The notes beneath the pieces are model-generated. The model did no database searches. It saw nothing but the letters and a program-made list of their open reading frames with translations, and was not told the origin of the DNA. Positions 1 through 7,718 of a DNA stretch of 64,000 nucleotides are shown one piece after another; the first letter of the stretch is position 1, and each line of letters opens with the position of its first letter. Location: positions 43,382 through 107,381 of IMG/VR virus record IMGVR_UViG_3300030012_002034. The stretch is one strand, 5' to 3'. This stretch comes from a virus. Both the position numbers and the translations under genes were made by a program.

Positions 1-890
1 ACTGTTAAGTCAATAGTATTAGTATCTGTTACTTTAACTTCATATGTAGCTAGAAAATTATAAGTATCACATAAAGCAATCCATATATTATTTATAGCAG
101 ATGCCATTGTAGTATTACTTACATCAGTAATCCAGCTTCCTGCATATTTTGTAATCATATTCTGACCTGATGCAGAAAATAAAGCTAAGTCAGCATCTAA
201 TATACATTTTCTAGATATTGCATCTGTAATTGTAGTATTACCACCTGTTAATGCTCTAAAAGAACAGTAACCATAAGTTGAATCATTAACTAAAGCAGTA
301 AGAATATCAGTTAAGGTGTGAGATGTTCCTGATGTAACAGTACTACTTAAATCGCAAGCTACTGTAAAACTAGGCATAGTAAAACTAGGAGCTGGAGCAT
401 TTTCTAATGCATCAACTCTAATATCTAAACTGTTAATTTGATTTTGAAGTAAGCTTATATCTGTTATTAATGAACATACTTTTCTAGCAATTAAAGTTAC
501 ATAATCAGTTAAGTTCATTGTGGTTTCTTCTCCTGTAATTAAACAAGATTCAATTGTCATAATACAACTATTAGGACAATCACCTGATGAGCTTGATGTA
601 GAATCTGTTGTACTTACACTTTCTAAAGCACAAATTCTTTTTATTAATAATTGAATTAATTCCTCAAACTTTGCTGGAGGACATGTAGCTAAACTAAAAC
701 AAGAAAGATCATAACTACTTACTTTTAAAGAAGTCATGATTGTACAAAGCTCAGTAGCTAATTTACTAACAGTATCAGATATAGTATCTCCTGTACATAG
801 ATTTATACATGATATATCAGGCCCAGCCCAAATAACACAGTTGGAGGACTGAGGTGCACAAGGAGAGTTATCAGCATTAATAGGTTTCAT
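1..890 (-). CDS. cysteine-containing tail fibre-like protein, partial
   Basis: The reading frame is open from an ATG at 890 to the left edge, at least 296 codons without a stop, so the C-terminus lies outside the window. The first third has many cysteines (motifs such as NSPCAPQSSNCVIW and SCINLCTGD). A short coiled-coil-like stretch (LLQNQINSLDIRVDALENAP) follows, then a Thr/Ser/Ala-rich beta-like part. This mix of Cys-rich segments, a trimeric coiled coil and a beta-rich end is common in phage fibres, and the gene lies next to other Cys-rich virion-type genes on the same strand. Function is inferred from composition and neighbours only. Confidence 0.6.
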   Translation of the reverse strand, partial: MKPINADNSPCAPQSSNCVIWAGPDISCINLCTGDTISDTVSKLATELCTIMTSLKVSSYDLSCFSLATCPPAKFEELIQLLIKRICALESVSTTDSTSSSSGDCPNSCIMTIESCLITGEETTMNLTDYVTLIARKVCSLITDISLLQNQINSLDIRVDALENAPAPSFTMPSFTVACDLSSTVTSGTSHTLTDILTALVNDSTYGYCSFRALTGGNTTITDAISRKCILDADLALFSASGQNMITKYAGSWITDVSNTTMASAINNIWIALCDTYNFLATYEVKVTDTNTIDLT

Positions 891-921
891 AGTCTTTATA
901 TTTATAATATAGTTATAATTC

Positions 922-2763
922 TCAAGAACTGCAAGTCTTAGGGGTAGAACAATTACACGTTGAACAAGTACTCTGATTACAGCCGCAACTACTAGGTACT
1001 GTAGAACATGTATAATTAGGATCTATTAATGCTTGAAGTTCAATTAATTCTTTTTTAATAGTCCATTTATCAATTTCTTCCGGACAACAACTAGATATAC
1101 CATATCTTTTTTGTACTACAGACTTATAAAGTTGTTCTCCAAAGTTACATGATATCTTTTCATATTTTTCTATTGAACATGCTGGTGTATTATATCCTGG
1201 TTTAATTTTCTTAACAGGGTATACTTGAGCAGGACATGTCCAAGGAGAATCTGCATTTGCTTGAGTACAATTTCCATGAAATAAAGGTAAAGTACCAGTA
1301 TTCCATCTGATTACACAATACCTTTTACTTCTAGATTTAGCAGCAACAGATTCAGTAGTTTGTAAAATTCCATTACAATCTATATAAGTAAATGTAGCTG
1401 CTTCTGTTCCTTCATTATATATGGTTGAACATCTACATGCAAAATCTTTTAAACACGTTGCACAATCAGAATATTGTGAATGAAAAGTAACTCCTACAGG
1501 ATTTACAGGAACACCTGTAAAGGTAGAAACTGTAAAGCATTTTTCACAATTTTGAAGTTGAATTACCCTACCAACATAAGCTGATAAATCTGTGCTTGTA
1601 TATGTAATAGGATCAGCACCATCACATGATGTTAGTTTATAGTATGTTGTTTTACACTCTTGACATGTGTCAAAACCACCAGCTTGGATAACTACTGTTG
1701 TATCACTAGGAGGTGCTACATTTATTTCTTCAACCGTGTAGCATCCGCAAGGATCAGCTAACTCTACTACTTTATTTTTATACTCTGATAAATCCTGAGT
1801 AGTATATACTATTTCTTCTTCATTATCACAAGAAGTTAGTCTGTAAGCTATTGTAGGTTTGCAAGCCTCACAACTAACATAATCAAATCTAACTATAACA
1901 TCAATTGGACACTCACAATCACCAGACTGAATAGCTACAGTATAACATCCAGAATGACCTTCTATAGTAACTACATTACCTAAGTAAGCAAATAAATTCT
2001 GTGATTTACTATTTATTACAACACCTGTTGTACATTCTGTAAGTTTATAACAAATCTCAGGACACTTACCGTCTATACAAGCCGTACTTGTAGTAATAGT
2101 CCCAGAACCATCTGAATCAAAAACTGGTTTAGTTAAAGCACAAACTTGAACTGGAGCTAATACTCCTGAACGTGCTATATTATCACAACCAACATAACTA
2201 ATAGTTCCTGTTCCTGTAACTGTATAACATTTGCATGTACAAGCACTACAAGCAGAAGCATAAGTTACAGTAGTAGTTACTCCTGAGCATTCATTTGGTG
2301 ATTCTTGTACAAACCAACAATCTGAATTATCATTGATTGTTATAAATGTATTTACATAAGCTGAAAGATCAGTAATTGTAAGAAAGGAATTACCATCACA
2401 GTTTGTTAATCTAAAACAAGGAGTTACACAAGTAGGACATATTGAATAATCAGCATCTAGAGGTTGTTTATCTTCACATGTCATCTTACCAGTATAGCCA
2501 AAACTAGTATCTTGTAAGGCATCAAATGCTAAAACTGTTGCAACATCAGCTTGTTTTGCCTCAACATAATAACACTTGTTATTTTCAAGTGGTTTAGTTG
2601 ATCCATCAGTAGCTGTATAATTAGTAGTAGAACCTTGATATAAATATACAGAATCTGGACCCCAAAAAGGATTCCAACTAGATTTATCTAGTCTTACATT
2701 AAATTGAATTGATGGATCACAACAATCTGTTAATGTATAATATCTTATGGAGTTTGTTGACAT
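922..2763 (-). CDS. cysteine-rich tandem-repeat virion or fibre protein
   Basis: 613 residues. At least five degenerate repeats of roughly 65-75 residues share the pattern Y-x-L-T-x-C-(D/T), a middle T-x-(D/N)-L-x-x-Y, and end in C-(Y/F/W)-T/F-V. They begin near residues 6, 114, 235, 303 and 371. Pairs of cysteines (CEKC, CSAC, CATC) between repeats suggest disulphides or metal sites. The C-terminus is a dense Cys/Ser/Thr tail. Such proteins are seen as fibre or adhesin components of marine phages; here the family is not named with certainty. It lies in the tail end of the virion arm beside two other Cys-containing proteins. Confidence 0.65.
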   Translation of the reverse strand: MSTNSIRYYTLTDCCDPSIQFNVRLDKSSWNPFWGPDSVYLYQGSTTNYTATDGSTKPLENNKCYYVEAKQADVATVLAFDALQDTSFGYTGKMTCEDKQPLDADYSICPTCVTPCFRLTNCDGNSFLTITDLSAYVNTFITINDNSDCWFVQESPNECSGVTTTVTYASACSACTCKCYTVTGTGTISYVGCDNIARSGVLAPVQVCALTKPVFDSDGSGTITTSTACIDGKCPEICYKLTECTTGVVINSKSQNLFAYLGNVVTIEGHSGCYTVAIQSGDCECPIDVIVRFDYVSCEACKPTIAYRLTSCDNEEEIVYTTQDLSEYKNKVVELADPCGCYTVEEINVAPPSDTTVVIQAGGFDTCQECKTTYYKLTSCDGADPITYTSTDLSAYVGRVIQLQNCEKCFTVSTFTGVPVNPVGVTFHSQYSDCATCLKDFACRCSTIYNEGTEAATFTYIDCNGILQTTESVAAKSRSKRYCVIRWNTGTLPLFHGNCTQANADSPWTCPAQVYPVKKIKPGYNTPACSIEKYEKISCNFGEQLYKSVVQKRYGISSCCPEEIDKWTIKKELIELQALIDPNYTCSTVPSSCGCNQSTCSTCNCSTPKTCSS

Positions 2764-2769
2764 TTTATA

Positions 2770-2928
2770 TTAAGTTGTTTCCTCTCTTCTTTTAATTGCT
2801 TTTAATTTTAAGTCTTCTTCATATTTAGATGCGCACATATTACATACTTTTGTGCCATCTGAAGCAGTTCTTAATTGACAACTACAATTCATTGTAGCTC
2901 CGCAGTTTGGACATCTTGACGTTCCCAT
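2770..2928 (-). CDS. small zinc-ribbon protein
   Basis: A 52-residue reading frame starting ATG at 2928 and ending TAA at 2770, six bases before the next gene start. It contains CPNCG near residues 6-10 and CNMC near residues 29-32, the classic four-cysteine zinc-ribbon layout, plus two extra cysteines (CSC), followed by a Lys/Arg/Glu-rich helix. The tight packing with neighbours and the intact metal-site spacing argue it is real. A structural or nucleic-acid binding role is possible; none is shown. Confidence 0.6.
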   Translation of the reverse strand: MGTSRCPNCGATMNCSCQLRTASDGTKVCNMCASKYEEDLKLKAIKRREETT

Positions 2929-2948
2929 AGTTTGTTGGTTTTATTTAT

Positions 2949-3491
2949 TTAACAATTAGTACAATTCATCTTTCCTAATAACTTACACGCATAATTATAT
3001 AATGTCATTCCTTTTTGAGGTTCATGACAATATTCTACTTTAGCTTTTGCTGCTTCAAGATACATTTTAATTAAACGTAATTGCTCCAGTTTTTTCTTTA
3101 TATCAGCTGGAGGGTCACAAGCAGATACATCAATATCACACAATATTTTATTATATTTTATTAATGCATCAGTAATTCTTAAATGATTATAAGTAACAAA
3201 TACTACATCATTTGGTGATACACTATATTTTATAATGTATACTCCATCGGGAAGATTAGCATATTTTTCACCGCAATCTTCTGTCTGTAGGTTTAAATCA
3301 CAGGCAGTTATAGTTTTAGTAAAATTTTCTGTAACATTTAACTGTATAGAAAATCCATATCCAGGAACAGTAATATTTAAATGTGTACAGTTTACATCAA
3401 TTAAACTTGAATAAACACTTGTATCTACAACTCTCATTATACATGAGTTCATAACTGTAGGCACTTCTAAACTTAATACGTGATTTGCCAT
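2949..3491 (-). CDS. hypothetical virion protein, beta-rich with Cys
   Basis: 180 residues. The N-terminal two thirds alternate short beta-prone segments (LSLEVPTVMNSCIMRVVDTS, FSIQLNVTENFTKTI), and the last 60 residues are helical (KKKLEQLRLIKMYLEAAKAKVEY) ending in a Cys pair (CTNC). I do not recognise the family. It sits between the small zinc ribbon and a beta-rich protein in the fibre region, spaced 11 bases from the latter, so a tail, fibre or adaptor role is the reasonable guess. Confidence 0.5.
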   Translation of the reverse strand: MANHVLSLEVPTVMNSCIMRVVDTSVYSSLIDVNCTHLNITVPGYGFSIQLNVTENFTKTITACDLNLQTEDCGEKYANLPDGVYIIKYSVSPNDVVFVTYNHLRITDALIKYNKILCDIDVSACDPPADIKKKLEQLRLIKMYLEAAKAKVEYCHEPQKGMTLYNYACKLLGKMNCTNC

Positions 3492-3502
3492 AATATATAT
3501 TT

Positions 3503-3859
3503 TTAAAGTTCAAATATACCTACTTCTAAAACAGGTGTACCTGACGCAGCATCAGCTTGAAGATCTACTAATGTTGCCCAAGGGAAGAATGCAAATTCTC
3601 CAGGACCTAATGTCATATAATGATCTCCACCCTCTGATTTTACTAAATTGATATCAATAGTAGAATCTATATTTTTTACATATACAAAAGCTTTTGTATA
3701 AGAAGCTGCAGCTACAATATTAGAAGCTGTAGTGCTTATTGTAATTCTTTTTAGCTCTACATTTTTCTCAACATTAATAAGATCAGTTATAGTCATGTTA
3801 ATTACATCAGAAGTAAGATCACTACTGGTTAAAACTAATTTTGCATTTAATGTTCCCAT
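3503..3859 (-). CDS. small beta-sandwich-like virion protein
   Basis: 118 residues, rich in Thr, Ser, Val and Ala with alternating polar and hydrophobic residues throughout and almost no predicted helix. The segment HYMTLGPGEFAFFPWATLVD looks like a jelly-roll strand-turn-strand. Proteins of this size and composition serve as head decoration or tail accessory proteins in phages. It is the first gene after a strong terminator on this strand (3870-3907), so its expression must come from read-through or from an unrecognised promoter. Confidence 0.5.
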   Translation of the reverse strand: MGTLNAKLVLTSSDLTSDVINMTITDLINVEKNVELKRITISTTASNIVAAASYTKAFVYVKNIDSTIDINLVKSEGGDHYMTLGPGEFAFFPWATLVDLQADAASGTPVLEVGIFEL

Positions 3860-3869
3860 ATTTTATTTT

Positions 3870-3907
3870 TAAAAAAAAAGGAGAGGAAAGATAACTCTAA
3901 CCTCTCC
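3870..3907 (-). terminator. Rho-independent terminator after the 526-residue protein gene
   Basis: Perfect 7-bp stem ggagagg (3880-3886) with cctctcc (3901-3907), loop of 14. Read on the minus strand the stem is followed by a run of T (3879 downward). It lies just downstream of the stop codon at 3939. Confidence 0.85.
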
Positions 3908-3938
3908 CTTTAGGTTTATTATTGAATTCAACTAGTGA

Positions 3939-5519
3939 TTACACACAAGGTGGGAATTTTGTTAAAGGTGTACATGCAGCTGTATCACATGTAATTGTTT
4001 CCATTTGAACATCACAGTTTCCACAACCTCCTAACCAAGTATTCATAAAGGTTTGGAAGTCAGTGTGGTTTTCATCACATATAATTTCAACTAAATATTG
4101 ATCATTATCAAATACTCCAGTTGGGTTATTATAACGTGGAACAGTATGTAAAATTTGGTAACGTACCCATGTATTTTTACTTCTAATTGATGCTCCTGTA
4201 TCATCAGTAAGAATATCATTTCCTTGAGTTATCTCACGGATTCTGATATCAGTTGCAAAGTGATTTTGACCATAAGATTCTGATAAAATCAAGTCTCTAA
4301 CCACTGTTTCACCTAGACCCATTGGAGAAACTGGTGCACATACTTCACTAACACAAATACCAGTGAACTCACATGGATTACCTGTGTAATCTACTTCAGA
4401 AACAAAAATCTTAATAGGCTGATAATCATATCCATCTAAGTATTGGAATGAACAATCTCCAAATTTAGTACTTACGTAGCATCCTTCAATTGTTAATCCT
4501 GCACACTCACCTGTAGTGTGACCAGTAGAAACATAATCTTTCCAGTTACCACCAATTGTAAATCCAGTTGGAGCTACTAAACCTGATGTGTCAACATCAT
4601 CAGCATACCATAATTTATTATCCTCTCCAGTAACAACTATTTGAATAAAGTCTTTCATAATAGGACTTGTAGTAAGTTGTTTAGCCCACTCAATAAATAC
4701 AAGTGTACTATCTACTGGCGTAGGATTTGTAGGATCTGGACAACAATCAGTAGACATTTCAACTGTTAAATATGCATTATGTGCAAGAAGATCTAATGCA
4801 GGCTCTCCTTTTAGATCTACTCTTAAAGAGTAAGTTTCATCACAAAGGAATTCTTGACAACAATCTTTAGATCCTTGTGTCATTGCAGCTGTATAAGTAC
4901 CATCTATTGAACCAGAAGAAGGTGTTCCTGCACCTAAGTCAGCTGCAGCAATAGACCAAGTAAGTGTAGTAGCAGGTAAACCATATCCTTGACCAGCAGC
5001 AGTAATAGTAACACTAGCAACAACACCACCAGCAACTACAACAGTAGCTAAAGCACTATTAGCTCCTGTAGAACCTGTAACTTTAACATTAGTATATGTA
5101 TTATTTGTTAAGCCGCCACCACCATTATCAACAATTGTTAATGCTTGAGTAACTAGTAAACCAACTGTGTCAGGAGTATACCCAACAGCAACAACATGAT
5201 TTTGTGCAGCACAGTCATCTATTCTGTAGAATTTGTGCACATATCTAGGGTTAATAAGTTTAGACTTATTAGTTTCTTTATATCCACCGTGGTGAGGTCC
5301 TACTTTATCTTTATCATAAAGTGATCCTGAAACTAATGTTAAGGGACAACAATCAGTTGGTGCTGACCCTATGTCAACAAGATTCCAATTCTTGTCAACA
5401 AAACCAAATTCACCTTTATCTAAGGTGTTTCCAGTTGTGCCTAAAAGGCCTTTTGCTTTTTCTACAAAGTCCTTGCTACCTAGCATGGTCTTCTTAAAAG
5501 CGTGATTAAAATAACTCAT
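3939..5519 (-). CDS. probable tail or major structural protein with Gly-rich insertion
   Basis: 526 residues. The outer parts contain repeated Cys pairs (TDCCPLTL, KDCCQEF, TDCCPDP) and mixed alpha/beta sequence. Residues about 124-205 form an insertion of Gly, Ala, Thr and Val (for example VVVAGGVVASVTITAAGQGYG), typical of surface-exposed beta repeats in phage structural proteins. A terminator directly follows the gene, suggesting high expression. Length, position after the capsid and connector genes and terminator fit an abundant tail protein, but I do not recognise the family. Confidence 0.55.
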   Translation of the reverse strand: MSYFNHAFKKTMLGSKDFVEKAKGLLGTTGNTLDKGEFGFVDKNWNLVDIGSAPTDCCPLTLVSGSLYDKDKVGPHHGGYKETNKSKLINPRYVHKFYRIDDCAAQNHVVAVGYTPDTVGLLVTQALTIVDNGGGGLTNNTYTNVKVTGSTGANSALATVVVAGGVVASVTITAAGQGYGLPATTLTWSIAAADLGAGTPSSGSIDGTYTAAMTQGSKDCCQEFLCDETYSLRVDLKGEPALDLLAHNAYLTVEMSTDCCPDPTNPTPVDSTLVFIEWAKQLTTSPIMKDFIQIVVTGEDNKLWYADDVDTSGLVAPTGFTIGGNWKDYVSTGHTTGECAGLTIEGCYVSTKFGDCSFQYLDGYDYQPIKIFVSEVDYTGNPCEFTGICVSEVCAPVSPMGLGETVVRDLILSESYGQNHFATDIRIREITQGNDILTDDTGASIRSKNTWVRYQILHTVPRYNNPTGVFDNDQYLVEIICDENHTDFQTFMNTWLGGCGNCDVQMETITCDTAACTPLTKFPPCV

Positions 5520-5616
5520 TTTTTAAATTGCCTCCTATTTTATTCAGAGGACTTTTTTTGTTTATAAATAAATAGATACTATAATATAATAAAATTTAGT
5601 ATAATATCAAAATAGT

Positions 5617-6315
5617 TTAATTATTTCTTTCAGCTGTATCTGTACCTCTTGAGAACTGACTCATAGATTCAATATCTCCAGCTAATACACTAACTGTTTC
5701 ATCAATAATTAATTCAACTATATCATCTTTAAATTCAGATATAACATCTGTAGTAGATTGTACCTGAGTATAAGGATTAGAGCATCCTTTAATTTGAATT
5801 TTACGTGGTTGTCTATAATAGACAAACTCACTTTTATCAATTTCAAAATCTTGATTAGTAAAAATATTTAGTTTATTTCCTTGTAGAGTAGCAAATGTTT
5901 CTGACCATTCAAAGCTTGGTTGTTTTGATTTATCTCTTAAAAGTAAATTAAGGTTAGCTTCTTCAACTAAGTATACTACCATTCTTCTATTCTCACAACA
6001 ATCCTTTTTTGCAAAAGCATCTACTCTTTTCCATTGTAAATAATCTATAGGAACAGCGGCAGAAAAATGATCAACTTTATCAGTTAATATTAAATTATCA
6101 GTTACCAATAAAGCTTGAAGATCATCTATTCTTCTAGTAGATTGTTCATCACCTTCTTTCATTAAGTTCATACCATGAAGTTGCCTACGGGCCCATTCTA
6201 CTTGTGCTTTATTAAAAGCCTCAACAATCATCCAGCATTCTATGTTATCATAGTCATTACTGTCTAATTTATTTAGACGCTGTTTTACTTTAATTGTTAT
6301 AGTACTATTTAACAT
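5617..6315 (-). CDS. putative head-tail connector or tail tubular protein
   Basis: 232 residues. The N-terminus (KQRLNKLDSNDYDNIECWMI, then VEWARRQLHGMN) is a helical segment resembling what I remember of connector-type proteins in Bacteroidota phages, followed by a beta-rich half ending in an acidic helix. Its stop lies after the run of basic-protein genes and its start abuts the preceding gene's stop (shared base 6315). The connector assignment rests on position and a remembered sequence pattern, so confidence is moderate. Confidence 0.5.
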   Translation of the reverse strand: MLNSTITIKVKQRLNKLDSNDYDNIECWMIVEAFNKAQVEWARRQLHGMNLMKEGDEQSTRRIDDLQALLVTDNLILTDKVDHFSAAVPIDYLQWKRVDAFAKKDCCENRRMVVYLVEEANLNLLLRDKSKQPSFEWSETFATLQGNKLNIFTNQDFEIDKSEFVYYRQPRKIQIKGCSNPYTQVQSTTDVISEFKDDIVELIIDETVSVLAGDIESMSQFSRGTDTAERNN

Positions 6316-6524
6316 TACTTCTTTTTCTTTCTTAATTTACCTAATGTAATTGCAAATCTAGCACGTTGAGCAGTTTTACCTTTACCTTTAGCTTTTTCTC
6401 TAAGCCAAGACTTTTTTATTTTCTTATTCTTTTTATCATATCCTCCTTCTCTTTTAGCTGTCGCAGTAAGAGAACCTGGTTTCTTAATTGCTTTTTTAAT
6501 ATTTAACTTTTTCTTTTGTGCCAT
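6315..6524 (-). CDS. small Lys-rich protein (basic cluster 1)
   Basis: 69 residues from the ATG at 6524. The further upstream ATG at 6542 is less likely because it would overlap the preceding gene and all sister genes begin MA. The sequence has a motif KKPGSLTATAKREG, then SWLREKAKGKGKTAQRARFA. A similar KPG-L-TATAK / KGKGKTAxRA pattern occurs, from memory, in small basic proteins of large phages and nucleocytoplasmic large DNA viruses. About one third of residues are Lys or Arg, so nucleic acid binding inside the head is the likely role. Confidence 0.65.
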   Translation of the reverse strand: MAQKKKLNIKKAIKKPGSLTATAKREGGYDKKNKKIKKSWLREKAKGKGKTAQRARFAITLGKLRKKKK

Positions 6525-6529
6525 TTTTA

Positions 6530-6814
6530 TTAGCATTTCCACCTTCTTCTAGCCTGTCTTATTCTAGAATTAGGATTATTTCTTGTTTTAGCACTACTCC
6601 TTTTTAGCTGCCCTAAGCTTCTAGCACAATATGATTTACGTCTTTTAGCAGCTTTACTACCTTTCTTGACTTTACCCGTTACAGCTGTTTTTAACTTAGA
6701 TCCGGGATTAGCACGTCTATATGCTCTAACTCCCTTTTTAGTCATTCCTGCACCAGATTTAGTCTTACGGTAGTTACCACCTTTACCAATTGTTCTTCTT
6801 ATTGCTTTAGCCAT
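6530..6814 (-). CDS. small Arg/Lys-rich protein, DUF6321-like (basic cluster 2)
   Basis: 94 residues. The middle and end carry SGAGMTKKGVRAYRRANPGS, VTGKVKKGSKAAKRRKSYCA and SRIRQARRRWKC. This matches my memory of Pfam DUF6321, a short basic domain found in phages and large eukaryotic DNA viruses with the same Cys and terminal RRRW(K/N)C. Strong positive charge implies binding to DNA or RNA. Its stop is five bases before the next start and it is packed with five similar genes, suggesting one transcript. Confidence 0.7.
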   Translation of the reverse strand: MAKAIRRTIGKGGNYRKTKSGAGMTKKGVRAYRRANPGSKLKTAVTGKVKKGSKAAKRRKSYCARSLGQLKRSSAKTRNNPNSRIRQARRRWKC

Positions 6815-7113
6815 TATTTCTTCTTTTTAGCATTATGTGCTTTTCTAATAGACTCTTTTCCTCTTTTAAATATAGCAGCTTGTTTAGGCTTTCCTCCATA
6901 TTTAGATCTTTGTTCACCTACAGTTAGTATTTGAATTTTTCTAGCATAAGGTTTTCTAATTCTTTTTACTTTAGCTACTGTAGCTCTTGCATCTGCTTCA
7001 GTTGCATATTTTATTTTAACAGTATCTTTAGGATTTTCATCTGTATAAAGTCTCCTACTGCTACCTTTAGGTTTCTTACCTGTGCCAACTTTAGGATCTT
7101 TTTTCTTAGCCAT
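6814..7113 (-). CDS. small basic protein, DUF5824-like (basic cluster 3)
   Basis: 99 residues with KKPKGSSRRLYTDENPKDTV, then KYATEADARATVAKVKRI, then KPYARKIQILTVGEQRSKYG and FKRGKESIRKA. This is the pattern I remember for Pfam DUF5824, a domain of phages and giant viruses. The start codon overlaps the stop of the upstream 42-residue gene by one base, a coupling arrangement. Its function is not known; charge and neighbours suggest packaging or a nucleoid role in the virion. Confidence 0.7.
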   Translation of the reverse strand: MAKKKDPKVGTGKKPKGSSRRLYTDENPKDTVKIKYATEADARATVAKVKRIRKPYARKIQILTVGEQRSKYGGKPKQAAIFKRGKESIRKAHNAKKKK

Positions 7114-7241
7114 TACTTCTTTTTCTTAGATGGCTTAGACATACTTTTAAGCATAGCATCAATTCTTGCTGCTTGACCTTTATGCATAGCAGATGCTTTC
7201 TTTAACTCTGCAGAAATCTTTTTTAGTTTTTTAGTATCCAT
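7113..7241 (-). CDS. 42-residue Lys-rich protein (basic cluster 4)
   Basis: ATG at 7241, stop TAA at 7113-7115 overlapping the next start by one base. Sequence features: MDTKKLKKISAELKKASAMH followed by an Ala/Ser/Lys helix ending SKKKKK. Fills exactly the gap between two sister genes with shared-base overlap, and has the same composition, so I take it as real. No family recognised. Confidence 0.6.
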   Translation of the reverse strand: MDTKKLKKISAELKKASAMHKGQAARIDAMLKSMSKPSKKKK

Positions 7242-7243
7242 AA

Positions 7244-7486
7244 TTATCTTTTTTTCTTTTTGTGTAAACCATGTTTAGCATGTTGTTTACCTGCTCTAGT
7301 AGCAGCTCTTTTCTTTTTATTTGCGGCAGCTAATTTCTTTCTACCTTTTTTAGTACTTTTTAATTTTGCAATAGTTTTAGAAGGAGCATAGACTTCACCA
7401 GTTTCAGAAGACTTCTTACCAGAAGGAGTTCTCCATTTCTGTTTAGTCCATCTCTTTAAACTTTTTTGTTTCTTAGTTAGTCCCAT
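7244..7486 (-). CDS. small basic protein, DUF5872-like (basic cluster 5)
   Basis: 80 residues. The order of motifs LKRWTKQKWRTPSGKKSSET, GEVYAPSKTIAKL, and KKRAATRAGKQHAKHGL matches what I remember of a basic virus domain (W-x(3)-(K/E)W, SGK, GE-Y-P-K, GKQ) filed near DUF5872 and present in phages, cyanophages and chloroviruses. Separated by two bases from cluster gene 4 and touching gene 6. Probably binds nucleic acid; role unproven. Confidence 0.65.
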   Translation of the reverse strand: MGLTKKQKSLKRWTKQKWRTPSGKKSSETGEVYAPSKTIAKLKSTKKGRKKLAAANKKKRAATRAGKQHAKHGLHKKKKR

Positions 7487-7716
7487 TATCTATATCCTCC
7501 TCCTTTAGCTTTATATTGTTTAGCTAGCATCTGTGCTTTTCTAGCAGACCACTGACCAGGTCTCCCCCCTTTACTGCCCGCTTTAATACGTTCAAATAAT
7601 CTTTTACGCATACCAGGTTTAGTATAATTACCAGAAGAATTAACCGTACTCTTCTTTTTTTTAGAAGTGCTCTTTCTCTTAGAAGAAGACCTTTTCAATG
7701 TTTTTTTCAATGCCAT
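7486..7716 (-). CDS. small basic protein, DUF5872-like KGGRPGQWSARKAQ domain (basic cluster 6)
   Basis: 76 residues. A Ser/Lys-rich N-terminus is followed by FERIKAGSKGGRPGQWSARK and a terminal AKQYKAKGGGYR. The G(K/R)PGQWSARKAQ...GGGY signature is, from memory, the hallmark of Pfam DUF5872, which also occurs in algal and amoebal giant viruses. It is the first gene of the six-gene basic run, two bases after the stop of the 335-residue gene. In other viruses the two DUF5872-type halves can be found together; here they are adjacent genes 5 and 6. Confidence 0.7.
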   Translation of the reverse strand: MALKKTLKRSSSKRKSTSKKKKSTVNSSGNYTKPGMRKRLFERIKAGSKGGRPGQWSARKAQMLAKQYKAKGGGYR

Positions 7717-7718
7717 TT

